This document shows positions 49,455 to 59,489 of a DNA stretch of 64,000 nt, in pieces. The DNA is taken from contig UCJH01000004.1 in assembly GCA_900472785.1 (NCBI GenBank), positions 47,312 to 111,311 of the forward strand, read 5' to 3'. How positions within the stretch are numbered: position 1 is the stretch's first letter; each line of letters begins with the position of its first letter. Origin of the DNA: Hyphomicrobiales bacterium (GTDB taxonomy: Bacteria > Pseudomonadota > Alphaproteobacteria > Rhizobiales > Rhizobiaceae). The notes under the pieces are model-generated. The model was not told where the DNA came from. It worked only from the letters and a program-made list of their open reading frames with translations, and ran no database searches. A program made the position numbers and the translations under genes.

Positions 49455-49790
49455 TTATTCCTTGACCGGCTCGCCCTTGACGCGGACTTCCGATACGCCG
49501 CTGCGCAGGGCGCGGATCTTGACGCCTTCTGCAATCTCGACTTCGAGTTCGGTGTCGTCGACCACCTTGGTGACCTTGCCGACGATGCCGCCGCCGGTGA
49601 CGACCTGATCGCCGCGACGAATATTCTTCAGAAGCTCTTCCCGGCGCTTCATCGAGGCGCGCTGCGGGCGGATGATCAGGAAATACATTACGACGAAGAT
49701 CAGCAGGAACGGCAGGATCGACATGAGAATGTCTGCAGGGCCGCCACCGGCGACGGGAGCCGTTTGCGCGAAGGCCTCGGTAATGAACAT
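49455..49790 (-). CDS. yajC: Preprotein translocase subunit YajC
   Basis: 111 aa. One membrane segment (DILMSILPFLLIFVVMYFLI) followed by the family block RPQRASMKRREELLKNIRRGDQVVT with GGIVGKV. It binds SecDF. It is upstream of secDF in the same direction with a 182-bp gap. Confidence 0.95.
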   Translation of the reverse strand: MFITEAFAQTAPVAGGGPADILMSILPFLLIFVVMYFLIIRPQRASMKRREELLKNIRRGDQVVTGGGIVGKVTKVVDDTELEVEIAEGVKIRALRSGVSEVRVKGEPVKE

Positions 49791-50035
49791 GAATCACTCC
49801 TTGAAAGCATTTGACTGCGGGCGAGCGCCCGCGTTTCGGATCGCCGGAATATAAGAATGCCTGATGCGAATGCAACAACACCCTTCCGGCTCGTTCTTCT
49901 GCCTCATACACCAAATCTTCTGGCGTAGAAGTCTTTTCTGCCCCGTTGCCGGCCTTTTCCCGCCGGAACGGCCATGCTACCGCACAGGGGAAATCGACCG
50001 GAAAGAGTGCCGGCCATTCGCCGAGGACCAGCCCC

Positions 50036-50908
50036 ATGCAGGAAACCAAGATCGACATCCTCATTGCGGAAATGCAGAAGCTGTCCGCCGCCATCGAGCG
50101 GATCGCCGGCCCTGCCCCGGCGGTCAACGACTGGAGCGCCGCCGAATGCTTCGTCTGGTCGCCCGCCCGCCAGCACCTTCAGCCGGTCGCGCGTCCCAAC
50201 CGGGTCGATCTCGACCTGATCCGCAGCGTCGATCATGTGCGTGACATTCTTTTCGACAACACCCTGCGCTTTGCAAAAGGCTTTCCGGCCAACAACGTGC
50301 TGCTCTGGGGCGCGCGCGGCATGGGCAAATCTTCGCTGGTCAAGGCGGTGCATGCCCGCGTCGCCAAGGACAGCGGCGTTACGGTGAAACTGGTCGAGGT
50401 CCATCGCGAGGACATTGCCACGCTGCCGCTCCTGATGGAAATCCTGAAATCCGCACCCGTACCCGTCATCGTCTTTTGCGACGATCTCTCCTTCGATCAT
50501 GACGATACGTCCTACAAGTCGCTGAAGGCCGTGCTCGACGGCGGCATCGAGGGCCGGCCGGCCAATGTACTGCTGTACGCCACCTCTAATCGCCGGCACC
50601 TCCTGCCGCGCGACATGATGGAGAACGAGCAGTCGACAGCCATCAATCCGTCGGAAGCCGTCGAGGAAAAAGTATCGCTGTCCGATCGCTTCGGCCTGTG
50701 GCTCGGATTCTACAAATGCAGCCAGTCGGACTATCTCTCGATGATCGACAGTTATGCCGCCCATTTCGATCTGGAAACCGATAGGGCCAGACTGCACGCC
50801 GATGCGCTGGAATGGGCGACCACACGCGGGGCGCGCTCGGGCCGCGTTGCCTGGCAGTTCATCCAGGATCTGGCCGGACGCAAGCAGAAGCAAATCGATA
50901 CTATTTAA
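50036..50908 (+). CDS. DUF815 AAA-type ATPase
   Basis: 290 aa from the ATG at 50036. Walker A LLWGARGMGKSSLVKA, Walker B VPVIVFCDDLSFD, sensor LLYATSNRRHLLPRDM. Members are widespread and single-copy in alphaproteobacteria; a chaperone-like role is assumed but undefined. It is divergent from yajC and convergent with the NlpD-like gene, with a bidirectional terminator at its end. Confidence 0.9.
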   Translation: MQETKIDILIAEMQKLSAAIERIAGPAPAVNDWSAAECFVWSPARQHLQPVARPNRVDLDLIRSVDHVRDILFDNTLRFAKGFPANNVLLWGARGMGKSSLVKAVHARVAKDSGVTVKLVEVHREDIATLPLLMEILKSAPVPVIVFCDDLSFDHDDTSYKSLKAVLDGGIEGRPANVLLYATSNRRHLLPRDMMENEQSTAINPSEAVEEKVSLSDRFGLWLGFYKCSQSDYLSMIDSYAAHFDLETDRARLHADALEWATTRGARSGRVAWQFIQDLAGRKQKQIDTI

Positions 50909-50915
50909 ACGCCAA

Positions 50916-50938
50916 AAGCCCCGGCATGACCGGGGCTT
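50916..50938. terminator. Bidirectional terminator
   Basis: AAGCCCCGG/CCGGGGCTT stem with loop CATGA between convergent genes, with A-rich and T-rich flanks. Confidence 0.75.
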
Positions 50939-50970
50939 CCATTTCTGTTGTCCGAAGCAGGTACGATCGG

Positions 50971-52524
50971 CTATTCGAGGAACGTTGCCGGGTTGACGGC
51001 CGTGGCGTTCTTGCGCACTTCGAAGTGCACCTGGGGCTGCGATGCCGTGCCGCTCATGCCGGATGCGGCAACGGTCTGGCCGCGCTGGATCTTCTGGCCG
51101 CGCTGGACCTTCAGTTCCGAAGCATTGCCATATACGGTGACTGTACCATCGTCATGGCGGACGAGGACGGCATTGCCCAGTTCCTTCAGGCTGCTGCCGG
51201 AATAGATGACCACGCCGTTCTCGGCCGCCTTGATCGGCGTGCCTTCCGGGACCGAGATGTTGATGCCGTCATTGCGATTGCCGTCGACATTGGCGCCGTA
51301 GCCGGCAATGACCGCACCGCGGACCGGCCAGCGATACTTGCTGATGCCCGTTGCCTTGGGTGATTCTTCCGTGACATCGCCTTTTGAGGCGACTTCCGTC
51401 ACGGTTTCCTTGGCAACCGGCGGCTTGTACTCCGCAGGCTGGTTTTCAGCTGTCTTGTCAGCCTTGCCCTGAACTTTCTTGGTCGGAACCGATGCGGTTA
51501 CGACTTGGTCCGGTGTCGAGCTCGATGCGCCCGGGATCTTCAGCTGCTGGCCGATGCGGATGGCGGCGGTCGTCAGGCCGTTGGCCCGCTTCAATTCCTC
51601 GACCGGAACCTTGTTTGCCTTGGCGATCCGGTTGAGCGAATCGCCGGCCTTGACCGTGTAGGTGCCGTCCTTGCCGCCGCCCTCGCCCGGCGTACCGAGC
51701 TTGCCGGCCGCCATGTCCGTCTTGTTGTTGCCCTTTTCGCGGGACTGCGACTGTCCGGGCAGGATCGCCACGTCGCGGTCGTCGGACTGGCCGGGCGTCT
51801 TTTTCTTCTTGTCGACGTCGAGCGCAGCCGTTTCGGTGGCAGCCGCCTTGGCAGCACTGCCGGCAACGCCGAAGGTCGGGATCAGAATCCGCTGGCCGGG
51901 CTCGGCATCCGCCGAAGATTTCATGCCGTTGGCCTTGAGGATTTCCTTCTCCGGCACACCGAAGCGCTTCGAAAGCGTCGCGACGGTGTCACCTTGGCGC
52001 ATCAGCACGGCCGGTGCGTTGGCCGTCGACCAGCCACCCTTGTTGCTGCCGGTCGTGACGGGATCCGGCGTCGTTTTCTGCGCGGCCTTGGTGGTTTCGC
52101 GAGCAACCGGGAAAGCCTGCTCCAGCGGCTTTTCTTCAGCTCTTGCCGTTGGCGTCGCCAGCGCAACGCGCTGCACGTTCATCGGCGTCGCCGCAGCACG
52201 GGCTCTTGAAACCGGCGTCGAGGCTGTGTTCACATTGTCGTATGTCGCATTGCCCTGCGCATCCGGGAACGGCTGGTTCAGCGCCTGATCCTGCGAGCCG
52301 TCAACGGATGGAACAACCGCCATCTGGCTGCCCTGAACGTCTCCGGCGGGAATCGGGATGCTGTTGGATGGGATGGAATTGGTCGTTATGCTATCGGACT
52401 TGGAGAAAAGGCCTCCAAAGCGCGTCGCATCAGAACTGCAACCCGTTGCAGCGCTGGCCAGCAGAACCGCCACGAAGAGACGGACAGCTGATTTTCCTAC
52501 ACTCGGCGATACTCTAAGACGCAT
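50971..52524 (-). CDS. LysM/degenerate M23 lipoprotein, NlpD-like
   Basis: 517 aa from the ATG at 52524 (MRLRVSPSVGKSAV), which gives a lipoprotein signal with lipobox ending in ATGC. Two LysM domains (about residues 165-210 and 285-330: LMRQGDTVATLSKRFGVPEK; YTVKAGDSLNRIAKANKVP) and a C-terminal LytM/M23 domain. In the M23 domain the zinc motif reads NDGINI instead of HxGxDI and the HLS position reads GNAS; only the last HFEVR His remains. It is therefore probably catalytically dead and, like NlpD, an activator of amidases at division. Confidence 0.88.
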   Translation of the reverse strand: MRLRVSPSVGKSAVRLFVAVLLASAATGCSSDATRFGGLFSKSDSITTNSIPSNSIPIPAGDVQGSQMAVVPSVDGSQDQALNQPFPDAQGNATYDNVNTASTPVSRARAAATPMNVQRVALATPTARAEEKPLEQAFPVARETTKAAQKTTPDPVTTGSNKGGWSTANAPAVLMRQGDTVATLSKRFGVPEKEILKANGMKSSADAEPGQRILIPTFGVAGSAAKAAATETAALDVDKKKKTPGQSDDRDVAILPGQSQSREKGNNKTDMAAGKLGTPGEGGGKDGTYTVKAGDSLNRIAKANKVPVEELKRANGLTTAAIRIGQQLKIPGASSSTPDQVVTASVPTKKVQGKADKTAENQPAEYKPPVAKETVTEVASKGDVTEESPKATGISKYRWPVRGAVIAGYGANVDGNRNDGINISVPEGTPIKAAENGVVIYSGSSLKELGNAVLVRHDDGTVTVYGNASELKVQRGQKIQRGQTVAASGMSGTASQPQVHFEVRKNATAVNPATFLE

Positions 52525-52712
52525 GACGCTAAACCTACTTGGAACGCAACTCACTGTAGGCTGATTAAAACGCATTAGAGTTACCGCCGGGTTAAAACCG
52601 AGGGTGCAGGTCATGCTTTTTGAGAAATTGATAACCATGATTGCCGCAGCAATGCTTCATGGCTGAAGATGCAACGCTGCATGCGGATTGACTGCAGGCG
52701 GACAGAAAAACT

Positions 52713-53369
52713 TTAGAAGCTTTCCTGGTAAAACTTCTCGATCTCCGAAATCTCCGCGCGCACCTGGGATACATCCTCATAGCTGATGTTTCCGGTGTCC
52801 CAGCCGAACATATCGCCGGACACGCCGAAGACCGCAACTTCAGCTTGGGGCGTTTCCGTATCGGCCTTGTTTTCATCCAGCAGAACGCTCACCAGCGTCT
52901 GGAAAGGCACTTCGCTGTCGGTGCCGGTTTCGTCGCTATATTCCTGCGACCGCAGGCCGGCAAGCGCGACGTCGCGGGTTCCGAAATAGCGCAGGCTGTT
53001 CTGGTCCTCCGGCCGCAACGTATCGTAATATTCGATAAAGGCGCGATAGTACGCCTTGTGGTCACCGGTTTCGCTATATTTCCCGAAAGCCTGGTATTCG
53101 CGAGTGGCCAGTTGCGGCGAAAGCTTATTGCCCCATTCGTCCTGGGTCAGGGACGGTTGCTTTTCCTGCACCCGTCGTGTCTTGCTGAGAAACAGCAGCG
53201 CTTCCGCCGAGAGCGATACGCGCATCGCCGGATCGTAACCGCCGACATGGGCCGCCGGAGTGCTACCGCCTTCACGATTGCCGGTCGATCCTTGCACCAC
53301 CGCACGGCCGGCAAGATTGCTCAAGCTGTCGCCGGTGGCTGCTCCAGTCAGTCTGCTTGCGATCTGCAT
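52713..53369 (-). CDS. Unknown 218-aa protein downstream of a CtrA-type box
   Basis: Starts MQIASRLTGAATGDSLSNLAG, without a signal peptide. A Gly/Ser-rich N-terminal 45 residues is followed by an acidic helical domain (EYQAFGKYSETGDHKAYYRAFIEYYD). Middle segments such as AMRVSLSAEALLFLSK resemble the Ser/Ala-rich starts of flagellar and virulence-associated secreted proteins, but I do not recognise a family. GGCGGAG precedes the ATG. The upstream region has a TTAA-N7-TTAA site. Confidence 0.7.
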   Translation of the reverse strand: MQIASRLTGAATGDSLSNLAGRAVVQGSTGNREGGSTPAAHVGGYDPAMRVSLSAEALLFLSKTRRVQEKQPSLTQDEWGNKLSPQLATREYQAFGKYSETGDHKAYYRAFIEYYDTLRPEDQNSLRYFGTRDVALAGLRSQEYSDETGTDSEVPFQTLVSVLLDENKADTETPQAEVAVFGVSGDMFGWDTGNISYEDVSQVRAEISEIEKFYQESF

Positions 53370-53762
53370 TTGCCGTCTCCGCCGTCACGTGGCTTGGTTT
53401 TCGAGCTGACAAACGGATTTCAAATCAAGGGTCAGCTCTATGTATGACTTATTGCTCATACCCCGCTTATGCCTCGAAACTTGCGCGAGGCTGACCATCG
53501 TTAACCAAAAATTAACGATTTGATTTCGCAGCGATAAATCGGCAGTTGCATTAAAATTCATGAGAACGGGATGCTGCATCGCAGCAAAAAAGCCGCGGCA
53601 GAATCATCGGGATCAAACAGGAATGAGAAAATTCCGGGTCCAGCACCAATCTTACAGATGTGTGGGGACGGCCCGATTTCAGTCAACACCGGCAGCCAGA
53701 CAAAGCGGGTCTAAAGAAGGCTAAGCTGGACGTTGTTGATGGGGGCGGTTTGACAATCGGCT
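53370..53762. other. Gap upstream of the 218-aa gene
   Basis: 393 bp. It contains the CtrA-type box (53501..53515) and otherwise no feature I can support; short ORFs here lack ribosome-binding sites. Confidence 0.5.
53501..53515. promoter_or_regulatory. CtrA-type binding site
   Basis: TTAACCAAAAATTAA, an exact TTAA-N7-TTAA full site, 132 bp before the 218-aa gene. CtrA is the cell-cycle response regulator of alphaproteobacteria that controls division and motility genes. Confidence 0.6.
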
Positions 53763-54416
53763 CTACAGAAATGACGCCACTTGCGGGACGACCGGCAGAT
53801 AGGGCGCGGTGAAAAGGTCTTCGCGGTCGAACCGGCTTCCCGTGCGTGTTAACCGCACGATACGGCATTCCGTCTCGCTCATCATGATCGGCACGATGAG
53901 GATGCCGCCGGAAACGAGGTGATCGGAAAAAATACGCGGCAGGCTGTTGAACGCCGTCGTCACCAGGATCCGGTCGAAAGTCCCCTCGCCCGCCAATCCG
54001 ACGCTTCCATCCGCCTGGCGCACGATGACATTGCGGATGCCTGATTTCTCGAGGTTCTTCTGCGCAGTGGTAACGAGCGTCTTGTAGCGGTCGATGGTCA
54101 TCACCCGCTCGGCGATGCGCCCCATCACGGCAGCGGTAAATCCGCTGCCGGTGCCGATCTCAAGAATGCGTTGCCCGGGCTTGACGTTGAGGCAATGCAG
54201 GAGCCGGACGGCGAAGTCGAAACCTTCCATGAAAGCGCCGCAGTCGAGCGGAATGAGACGCTGCGAATAGGCCTCGCTTTCATAGGGCGGCGGCGCAAAC
54301 AGCGTGCGGGGCGTCTGCTCTACGGCGTTCAGCAATTCCTTGCCGGCAATGCCCTCGGCACGCAGACGCAGCACGAGTGCCGCAAAACCTTCCTGTTCGA
54401 TCAGACGCGCGTTCAA
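53763..54416 (-). CDS. pcm: Protein-L-isoaspartate O-methyltransferase
   Basis: 217 aa SAM-dependent repair enzyme that methylates isoaspartyl residues. The SAM motif is [16 protein letters not shown], preceded by the Pcm signature [20 protein letters not shown] in the place of the usual QPYTVA-type block; [10 protein letters not shown] is motif II/post II. The start overlaps the surE stop by 4 nt (ATGA), and surE-pcm is a classic pair. Confidence 0.92.
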   Translation of the reverse strand: MNARLIEQEGFAALVLRLRAEGIAGKELLNAVEQTPRTLFAPPPYESEAYSQRLIPLDCGAFMEGFDFAVRLLHCLNVKPGQRILEIGTGSGFTAAVMGRIAERVMTIDRYKTLVTTAQKNLEKSGIRNVIVRQADGSVGLAGEGTFDRILVTTAFNSLPRIFSDHLVSGGILIVPIMMSETECRIVRLTRTGSRFDREDLFTAPYLPVVPQVASFL

Positions 54417-55183
54417 TCGGCATCTCCGTCGAGAAGTGCGCGCGCCACCCGGTCCTGGACGGCATAGTCCGTCAGGTCGAGCTTTAGCGGCGTCACAGAA
54501 ATCTTGCGCTCGCGAATGGCGTGGATATCGGTGCCCGCGCGAAAATCGCCGAACCGCTCACCGAAGCGCAGCCAGAAGTAAGGGTTGCCACGACCATCGG
54601 AGCGCTCGTCGATCGTCAGACCGAAATCGAGCTTGCCCTGCGCGGTGACTTCCGTGCCGGCCACGGCATCCGCCGCGCAATTCGGAAAATTCAGATTGAG
54701 AAAGGTTCCATCCGGAAGATCGAGCGTTATCAGCTTTTTCAGGAGCTGCGGCGCATGTGTTTCCACGACATCCCAAGGCACCGGGTTGCCCGATGCGTGG
54801 CCGTATGCCTGGCTGAGTGAAAAAGAGCGGATGCCTTGCAGGGTCCCCTCGATGGCGCCGGCGATCGTGCCGGAATAGGTGACGTCGTCGGCCATGTTGG
54901 CGCCGACATTGACGCCCGACAGGATGAGGTCGGGCTTAACGTCCAGCACCTTGCGCACAGCCATGATCACGCAATCCGTCGGCGTCCCGCGCAGGGCAAA
55001 ATGCTTTTCGGAAATCTGACGCAGGCGCAGCGGTTCCGACAGCGTCAGCGAATGGGCAAGGCCGCTTTGATCGGTTTCTGGAGCTACGACCCAAACGTCG
55101 TCTGAAAGGGTGCGCGCGATCCGTTCCAGAACGCCGAGCCCTTCGGCATGGATGCCATCGTCATTCGTCAGTAGAATCCGCAT
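54413..55183 (-). CDS. surE: 5'/3'-nucleotidase SurE
   Basis: 256 aa survival protein E, a metal-dependent nucleotidase. N-terminal [14 protein letters not shown] with the metal-binding Asp-Asp; [40 protein letters not shown] supplies the Asn and Ser ligands. It is between serS and pcm in one operon. Confidence 0.96.
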   Translation of the reverse strand: MRILLTNDDGIHAEGLGVLERIARTLSDDVWVVAPETDQSGLAHSLTLSEPLRLRQISEKHFALRGTPTDCVIMAVRKVLDVKPDLILSGVNVGANMADDVTYSGTIAGAIEGTLQGIRSFSLSQAYGHASGNPVPWDVVETHAPQLLKKLITLDLPDGTFLNLNFPNCAADAVAGTEVTAQGKLDFGLTIDERSDGRGNPYFWLRFGERFGDFRAGTDIHAIRERKISVTPLKLDLTDYAVQDRVARALLDGDAD

Positions 55184-55208
55184 CTCAACCCCTGCCGGCC
55201 AGCAGGCT

Positions 55209-56492
55209 TCAGCCGGCCTTCTCGATTTTCGTCAATCCACCCATGTACGGCAGCAGCACGTCCGGAACAGTGATCGAGCCGTCCTCGTTCAGATAGTTCT
55301 CGATCACCGCGATCAGCGCCCGGCCGACGGCTGTGCCGGAACCGTTCAGCGTGTGAACGAATTTCAGAGCCTTGTCGTCCCTGACGCGGTACCGGGCGTT
55401 CATCCGGCGCCCCTGGAAATCGCCGCAGACCGAGCACGAGGAAATCTCGCGGAAACTGTCCTGCCCCGGCAGCCAGACTTCCAGATCGTAGGTCTTGCGC
55501 GCGCCAAACCCCATATCGCCTGTGCACAGCGTCATCACGCGGTAATGCAGGCCAAGGCGCTTCAGAACTTCCTCGGCGCAGGCCGTCATGCGCTCATGTT
55601 CATCGATTGAGCTTTCCGCATCGGTGATCGAGACGAGTTCGACCTTGTTGAACTGGTGCTGGCGCAGCATACCGCGTGTGTCGCGGCCGGCGGAACCCGC
55701 TTCAGAGCGAAAACAGGGCGTCAGCGCCGTAAACCTCAGCGGCAGCTTTTCCGCGTCGAGAATCTGCTCGCGCACCATGTTGGTCAGCGGCACTTCAGCC
55801 GTCGGGATCAGCCAGCGATCGTCCGTCGTGCGGAACAGGTCCTCGGCAAATTTCGGCAACTGGCCGGTGCCATACATTGCATCGTCACGCACCATCAGCG
55901 GCGGCTGGACTTCAATGTAGCCATGTTCGGTCGTGTGAAGATCGAGCATGAACTGTCCGAGCGCGCGTTCCATGCGGGCCAGTTGCCCCTTGACGACGGT
56001 AAAGCGTGAGCCGGCAATTTTCGCGGCACCTTCGAAATCGAGCCAGCCGAGCGCCTCGCCAATTTCGAAATGCTCCTTGGGCGCGTGGTTCCAGCCGGGC
56101 TTCTGGCCATGCACGAGCTTGACGACATTTCCGCCTTCGTCGCGACCAACAGGCACATCCTCCAGCGGGATGTTCGGGATGCGCGACAACGCGTCGGCAA
56201 GCTCCGCATCCGCCTTGCGGCTGTCGTCCTCGACAGACGTCATGGAATTCTTCAATTCCGCCACTTCCGCCTTGAGGCTGTCGGCCAGCGTGCCGTTCTT
56301 GGCGGCCATGGCCGCCCCGATCTCCTTCGAGGCGGCATTTCGGCGCGACTGCATATCCTGCAGCGACTGGACAAGCCCGCGACGACGCTCGTCAAGGGCG
56401 ATCAGGGTGGCGGACAGAGGATCAGTGCCACGCTTTGCAAGAGCGGCATCCAGTGCCTCGGCATTGTCGCGGATCCATCGGATATCAAGCAT
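55209..56492 (-). CDS. serS: Seryl-tRNA synthetase
   Basis: 427 aa class II synthetase. The N-terminal coiled-coil arm ([20 protein letters not shown]) contacts the tRNA-Ser long arm. Motif 2 is [26 protein letters not shown] and motif 3 [19 protein letters not shown]. The start [10 protein letters not shown] is standard. It is downstream of tatC and 25 nt ahead of surE. Confidence 0.97.
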   Translation of the reverse strand: MLDIRWIRDNAEALDAALAKRGTDPLSATLIALDERRRGLVQSLQDMQSRRNAASKEIGAAMAAKNGTLADSLKAEVAELKNSMTSVEDDSRKADAELADALSRIPNIPLEDVPVGRDEGGNVVKLVHGQKPGWNHAPKEHFEIGEALGWLDFEGAAKIAGSRFTVVKGQLARMERALGQFMLDLHTTEHGYIEVQPPLMVRDDAMYGTGQLPKFAEDLFRTTDDRWLIPTAEVPLTNMVREQILDAEKLPLRFTALTPCFRSEAGSAGRDTRGMLRQHQFNKVELVSITDAESSIDEHERMTACAEEVLKRLGLHYRVMTLCTGDMGFGARKTYDLEVWLPGQDSFREISSCSVCGDFQGRRMNARYRVRDDKALKFVHTLNGSGTAVGRALIAVIENYLNEDGSITVPDVLLPYMGGLTKIEKAG

Positions 56493-56546
56493 GTTCGTTC
56501 CAGCTTTTGTTTTCAGAGCACCGCCGGTCGAAGCAATAACGGGAAA

Positions 56547-57365
56547 TCAGCCGGCATCTTCTTTGGCGTCGGCCGCTTCACGTGCCAGCGTATCGCGGGA
56601 TCGCTGACGCTCGATGAGTCGGGCCGTGTAGATGGAAATCTCGTAGAGAAGGATGGCTGGCAGGGCAAGGCCGATCTGGGAAACCGGATCCGGCGGCGTC
56701 AAGATCGCGGCCGCGACGAAAGCAATCACGATTGCGTATTTCCGCTTTTCCCTGAGGCCGTCGGAGGTAACGAAGCCGACGCGCGCCAGAAGCGTGGTGA
56801 TCACAGGCAACTGGAAAACCAGCCCGAAGGCGAAGATCAGCGACATGATCAGGCTCAGATATTCCGAAACCTTCGGCAGGAGTTGGATCGATACCTGCCC
56901 CTCGCCGCCGTCCTGCTGCATGGCAAGGAAAAACCACATGACCATCGGCGTAAAGAAGAAATAGACGAGGCATCCGCCCATGATGAAAAGCAGTGGCGAG
57001 GCGATCAGGAACGGCAGGAACGCAGCGCGCTCGTTCTTGTAGAGACCGGGCGCCACGAACTTGTAGACCTGCGAGGCGATCACCGGAAAGGCAATGACCA
57101 GCGCACTGAACATCGCGACCTTGACCTGAGTGAAGAAAAATTCCTGCGGCGCCGTATAGATCAACTCCACGGATTTATGCGTCAGTCCGGCCCATTCCAC
57201 CGCCCATTTGAACGGCTGCACAAGGATATTGAAAATCCCCTTGGCAAAATAGAAACAGATGACGAACGCCACGAAAAACGCTCCGACGGCCCACATCAGA
57301 CGGGCGCGAAGCTCGATCAGGTGCTCCATCAGCGGCTGCGGCTTGTCTTCGATTTCGCCGCTCAT
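56547..57365 (-). CDS. tatC: Sec-independent translocase subunit TatC
   Basis: 272 aa, six membrane segments. The N-terminal signature PLMEHLIELRARLMWAVGAF and FVAPGLYKNERAAFLPF are diagnostic of the twin-arginine signal receptor. It overlaps tatB (ATGA). The C-terminal tail is charged (RQRSRDTLAREAADAKEDAG), longer than in enterobacteria. Confidence 0.97.
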   Translation of the reverse strand: MSGEIEDKPQPLMEHLIELRARLMWAVGAFFVAFVICFYFAKGIFNILVQPFKWAVEWAGLTHKSVELIYTAPQEFFFTQVKVAMFSALVIAFPVIASQVYKFVAPGLYKNERAAFLPFLIASPLLFIMGGCLVYFFFTPMVMWFFLAMQQDGGEGQVSIQLLPKVSEYLSLIMSLIFAFGLVFQLPVITTLLARVGFVTSDGLREKRKYAIVIAFVAAAILTPPDPVSQIGLALPAILLYEISIYTARLIERQRSRDTLAREAADAKEDAG

Positions 57366-57991
57366 GCATCACCCTTGTTCTTCGTCTTGGCCGTTGTCTT
57401 GCGCACCTTCGGCTTTTCAACTGCGGCATCCAGGGTTCCGGTATTTTTGGAAGCAGCCTTCGATGCCTTCGGCGTCTTTGCGGCGGGAACGGCTTCAATC
57501 ATATCCGATGATGCCGCCTTTGTTTTCCCGGCGCGCTTCGGCTTTTCCGCTGTCTTTTCAGCAGCGGCACGCTTCGACGAAAGCGCCGCCGGGGCGGCAG
57601 CGGTATCGAGAGCCGGAGCGGGCGTAGCGATCTCGGTCTGGATGTCCGGGAGCGGTTCCACCGCAGCCGACGCAGGCTTTGCCGGCGTCGCCGTCGCCTT
57701 CTGCAGATCGGCCTTGATATCGTTGCCCATCTGCCGAAGCGGATTCATCGCCTCGCGCAGGCTGTGTGCGGGATTGAGTTTCTGGGCTTCACTGAGGGTC
57801 TTGCGCACGTCGTCGAGGTCTGCCTCCTTGAGCGCTTCGTCAAACTGCTGGCGGAAATCCGAAGCCACGCTCCTGAATTTCGTCATCATCTTCCCGAAGG
57901 CGCGGAGCATGGGCGGAAGATCCTTCGGACCCACGACCACGATCAGAACGATGGCTATGACGACCAACTCGGTCCAGCCGATATCAAGCAT
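57362..57991 (-). CDS. tatB: Sec-independent translocase subunit TatB
   Basis: 209 aa from the ATG at 57991. MLDIGWTELVVIAIVLIVVVGPKDLPPMLR is the TatB membrane helix and hinge in pieces (Gly-Pro-Lys-Asp-Leu-Pro hinge), then an amphipathic helix and a long Ala/Lys/Pro-rich tail, typical for this order. It pairs with TatC for substrate recognition. Confidence 0.94.
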   Translation of the reverse strand: MLDIGWTELVVIAIVLIVVVGPKDLPPMLRAFGKMMTKFRSVASDFRQQFDEALKEADLDDVRKTLSEAQKLNPAHSLREAMNPLRQMGNDIKADLQKATATPAKPASAAVEPLPDIQTEIATPAPALDTAAAPAALSSKRAAAEKTAEKPKRAGKTKAASSDMIEAVPAAKTPKASKAASKNTGTLDAAVEKPKVRKTTAKTKNKGDA

Positions 57992-58063
57992 GCTCAAAGC
58001 CCCAAAAAATCGAAGAGCGGCATGGCCGGCTTGAATAGACCCGGCTCATGCCACCACATATCA

Positions 58064-58270
58064 TCAGCGGACTTCGTCGGACTTGTGTTCGACCGTCTTG
58101 CCATCGACGCCCTTGTCGGCCGCCGCCGCTTCGTCGTCGGTCATGCCCTTCTTGAAATTCTTGATGCCCTTGGCAACGTCGCCCATCAGTTCCGGAATCT
58201 TGCCACGGCCGAACAACAGCAGAACGACGGCCAGAACGATCAGCCAATGCCAGATACTAAAGGAACCCAT
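58064..58270 (-). CDS. tatA: Sec-independent translocase subunit TatA
   Basis: 68 aa. [20 protein letters not shown] followed by [22 protein letters not shown] is the canonical TatA helix, hinge (Phe-Gly) and amphipathic helix. It is the first gene of tatABC. Confidence 0.96.
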   Translation of the reverse strand: MGSFSIWHWLIVLAVVLLLFGRGKIPELMGDVAKGIKNFKKGMTDDEAAAADKGVDGKTVEHKSDEVR

Positions 58271-58310
58271 GTCCTAACTCCTTGAAGCCTGTTACCCCGA
58301 TGTAAGATGT

Positions 58311-59414
58311 TCATTCATCTTTTTCAAACAGCAATATATCCCGCTCGTTAACGGAAAGCGTCACATCACGCAATCCTTGCGGCAGGAGATCGGCACGGAT
58401 GCGGGCACGCACCGGCTGATCGCTGCCCGGAACCGCAAGGCTCAACAGTTCGACCACGCCCAAAAAGCGCCGCGCGACGATGCGCGCCGGCAGATCGCCG
58501 CCGGTTTCGGTAACTTTCATCTGCGAAAGACGCACAACGGCCGACAATGGCCGACCATCCGCATATTTCCCCGAGGATACGGTGCCGAGCGGCGTTTCGA
58601 CGCGCCCACCCCGTGCAACCGCGTCAAACTCGTTGATCTCAGAAAAGAATCCGGCGGCGAAGAGATTGCGAGGGGTGCGATAAAGCGCGTCCGCGGTTCC
58701 GACCTGAACCAGACGCCCATCCTTCAGAAGCGCGATCCTGTCGGCCATCCGCATCGCCTCCTCCGCGTCATGCGTGACGACGATCGCCGTCGCGCGGCTT
58801 TCGCGCAGGATGGTCAGCGTATCGGCACGGATCGTATCCTTTAATCGGGAATCAAGGCCGGAAAACGGCTCGTCCATCAACAGGACGGCCGGACGCGGCG
58901 CAAGCGCCCTGGCCAGAGCCACGCGTTGCTGTTCGCCACCGGAAAGCACATGCGGATACTGCTCGGCGTAATGCGACAGACCGACCCGTTCGAGAGCGAG
59001 ATCGGCCTCCGCCAACGCCTGGTTTTTCGGCAAGGCCGTCAATCCGAAGCGCACATTATCCCGGATGGTCATATGCGGGAACAGGGCGAAATCCTGGAAC
59101 ATCAGCCCGACGCCGCGCCGCTCCGGCGGCACGAAGACGGAAGGACCGGAGATTTCCCGATCATTCAACATCAGGCGACCTGATTTCTGCGCCTCGATCC
59201 CGGCCGCGATCCGCAATAGCGTCGTCTTGCCGGAGCCGGACGGCCCAAGAAGACAAAGCACTTCGCCCGCCTCCGCCGTCAGCGTGATGCCCTTGATGGT
59301 CTCTTTCTGGTGATAGGAGTGATGAATGTCCTCGAAGACAAGGCGCGCCGCGAATGTCACGCCTGCGGTCCGCCGTGCCTTGGTCACCGGGGAACCTTGC
59401 AGATCAGAAGTCAT
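58311..59414 (-). CDS. ABC transporter ATP-binding protein, iron/spermidine-type with TOBE
   Basis: 367 aa. Walker A LLGPSGSGKTTLLR, signature LSGGEQQRVALARAL, Walker B VLLMDEPFSGLD, H-loop VVTHDAEEAMRMA, then a C-terminal TOBE-like domain from about residue 265. The FbpC/PotA-type ATPases have this layout. The permease and binding-protein genes are not adjacent in the window, so the substrate (ferric iron is most likely from the family) is not established. Confidence 0.88.
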   Translation of the reverse strand: MTSDLQGSPVTKARRTAGVTFAARLVFEDIHHSYHQKETIKGITLTAEAGEVLCLLGPSGSGKTTLLRIAAGIEAQKSGRLMLNDREISGPSVFVPPERRGVGLMFQDFALFPHMTIRDNVRFGLTALPKNQALAEADLALERVGLSHYAEQYPHVLSGGEQQRVALARALAPRPAVLLMDEPFSGLDSRLKDTIRADTLTILRESRATAIVVTHDAEEAMRMADRIALLKDGRLVQVGTADALYRTPRNLFAAGFFSEINEFDAVARGGRVETPLGTVSSGKYADGRPLSAVVRLSQMKVTETGGDLPARIVARRFLGVVELLSLAVPGSDQPVRARIRADLLPQGLRDVTLSVNERDILLFEKDE

Positions 59415-59489
59415 GCCAGCGGCTATCCTTGAACACCGTCACTCGTTGAAAGGCGCACCGATCAAAGACGACGGTGGCGCTCAGGATTT

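Noticed and set aside
56070..58034. Long plus-strand ORF antisense to serS, tatC and tatB
   Set aside because: It covers three well-identified genes on the opposite strand and matches no family.
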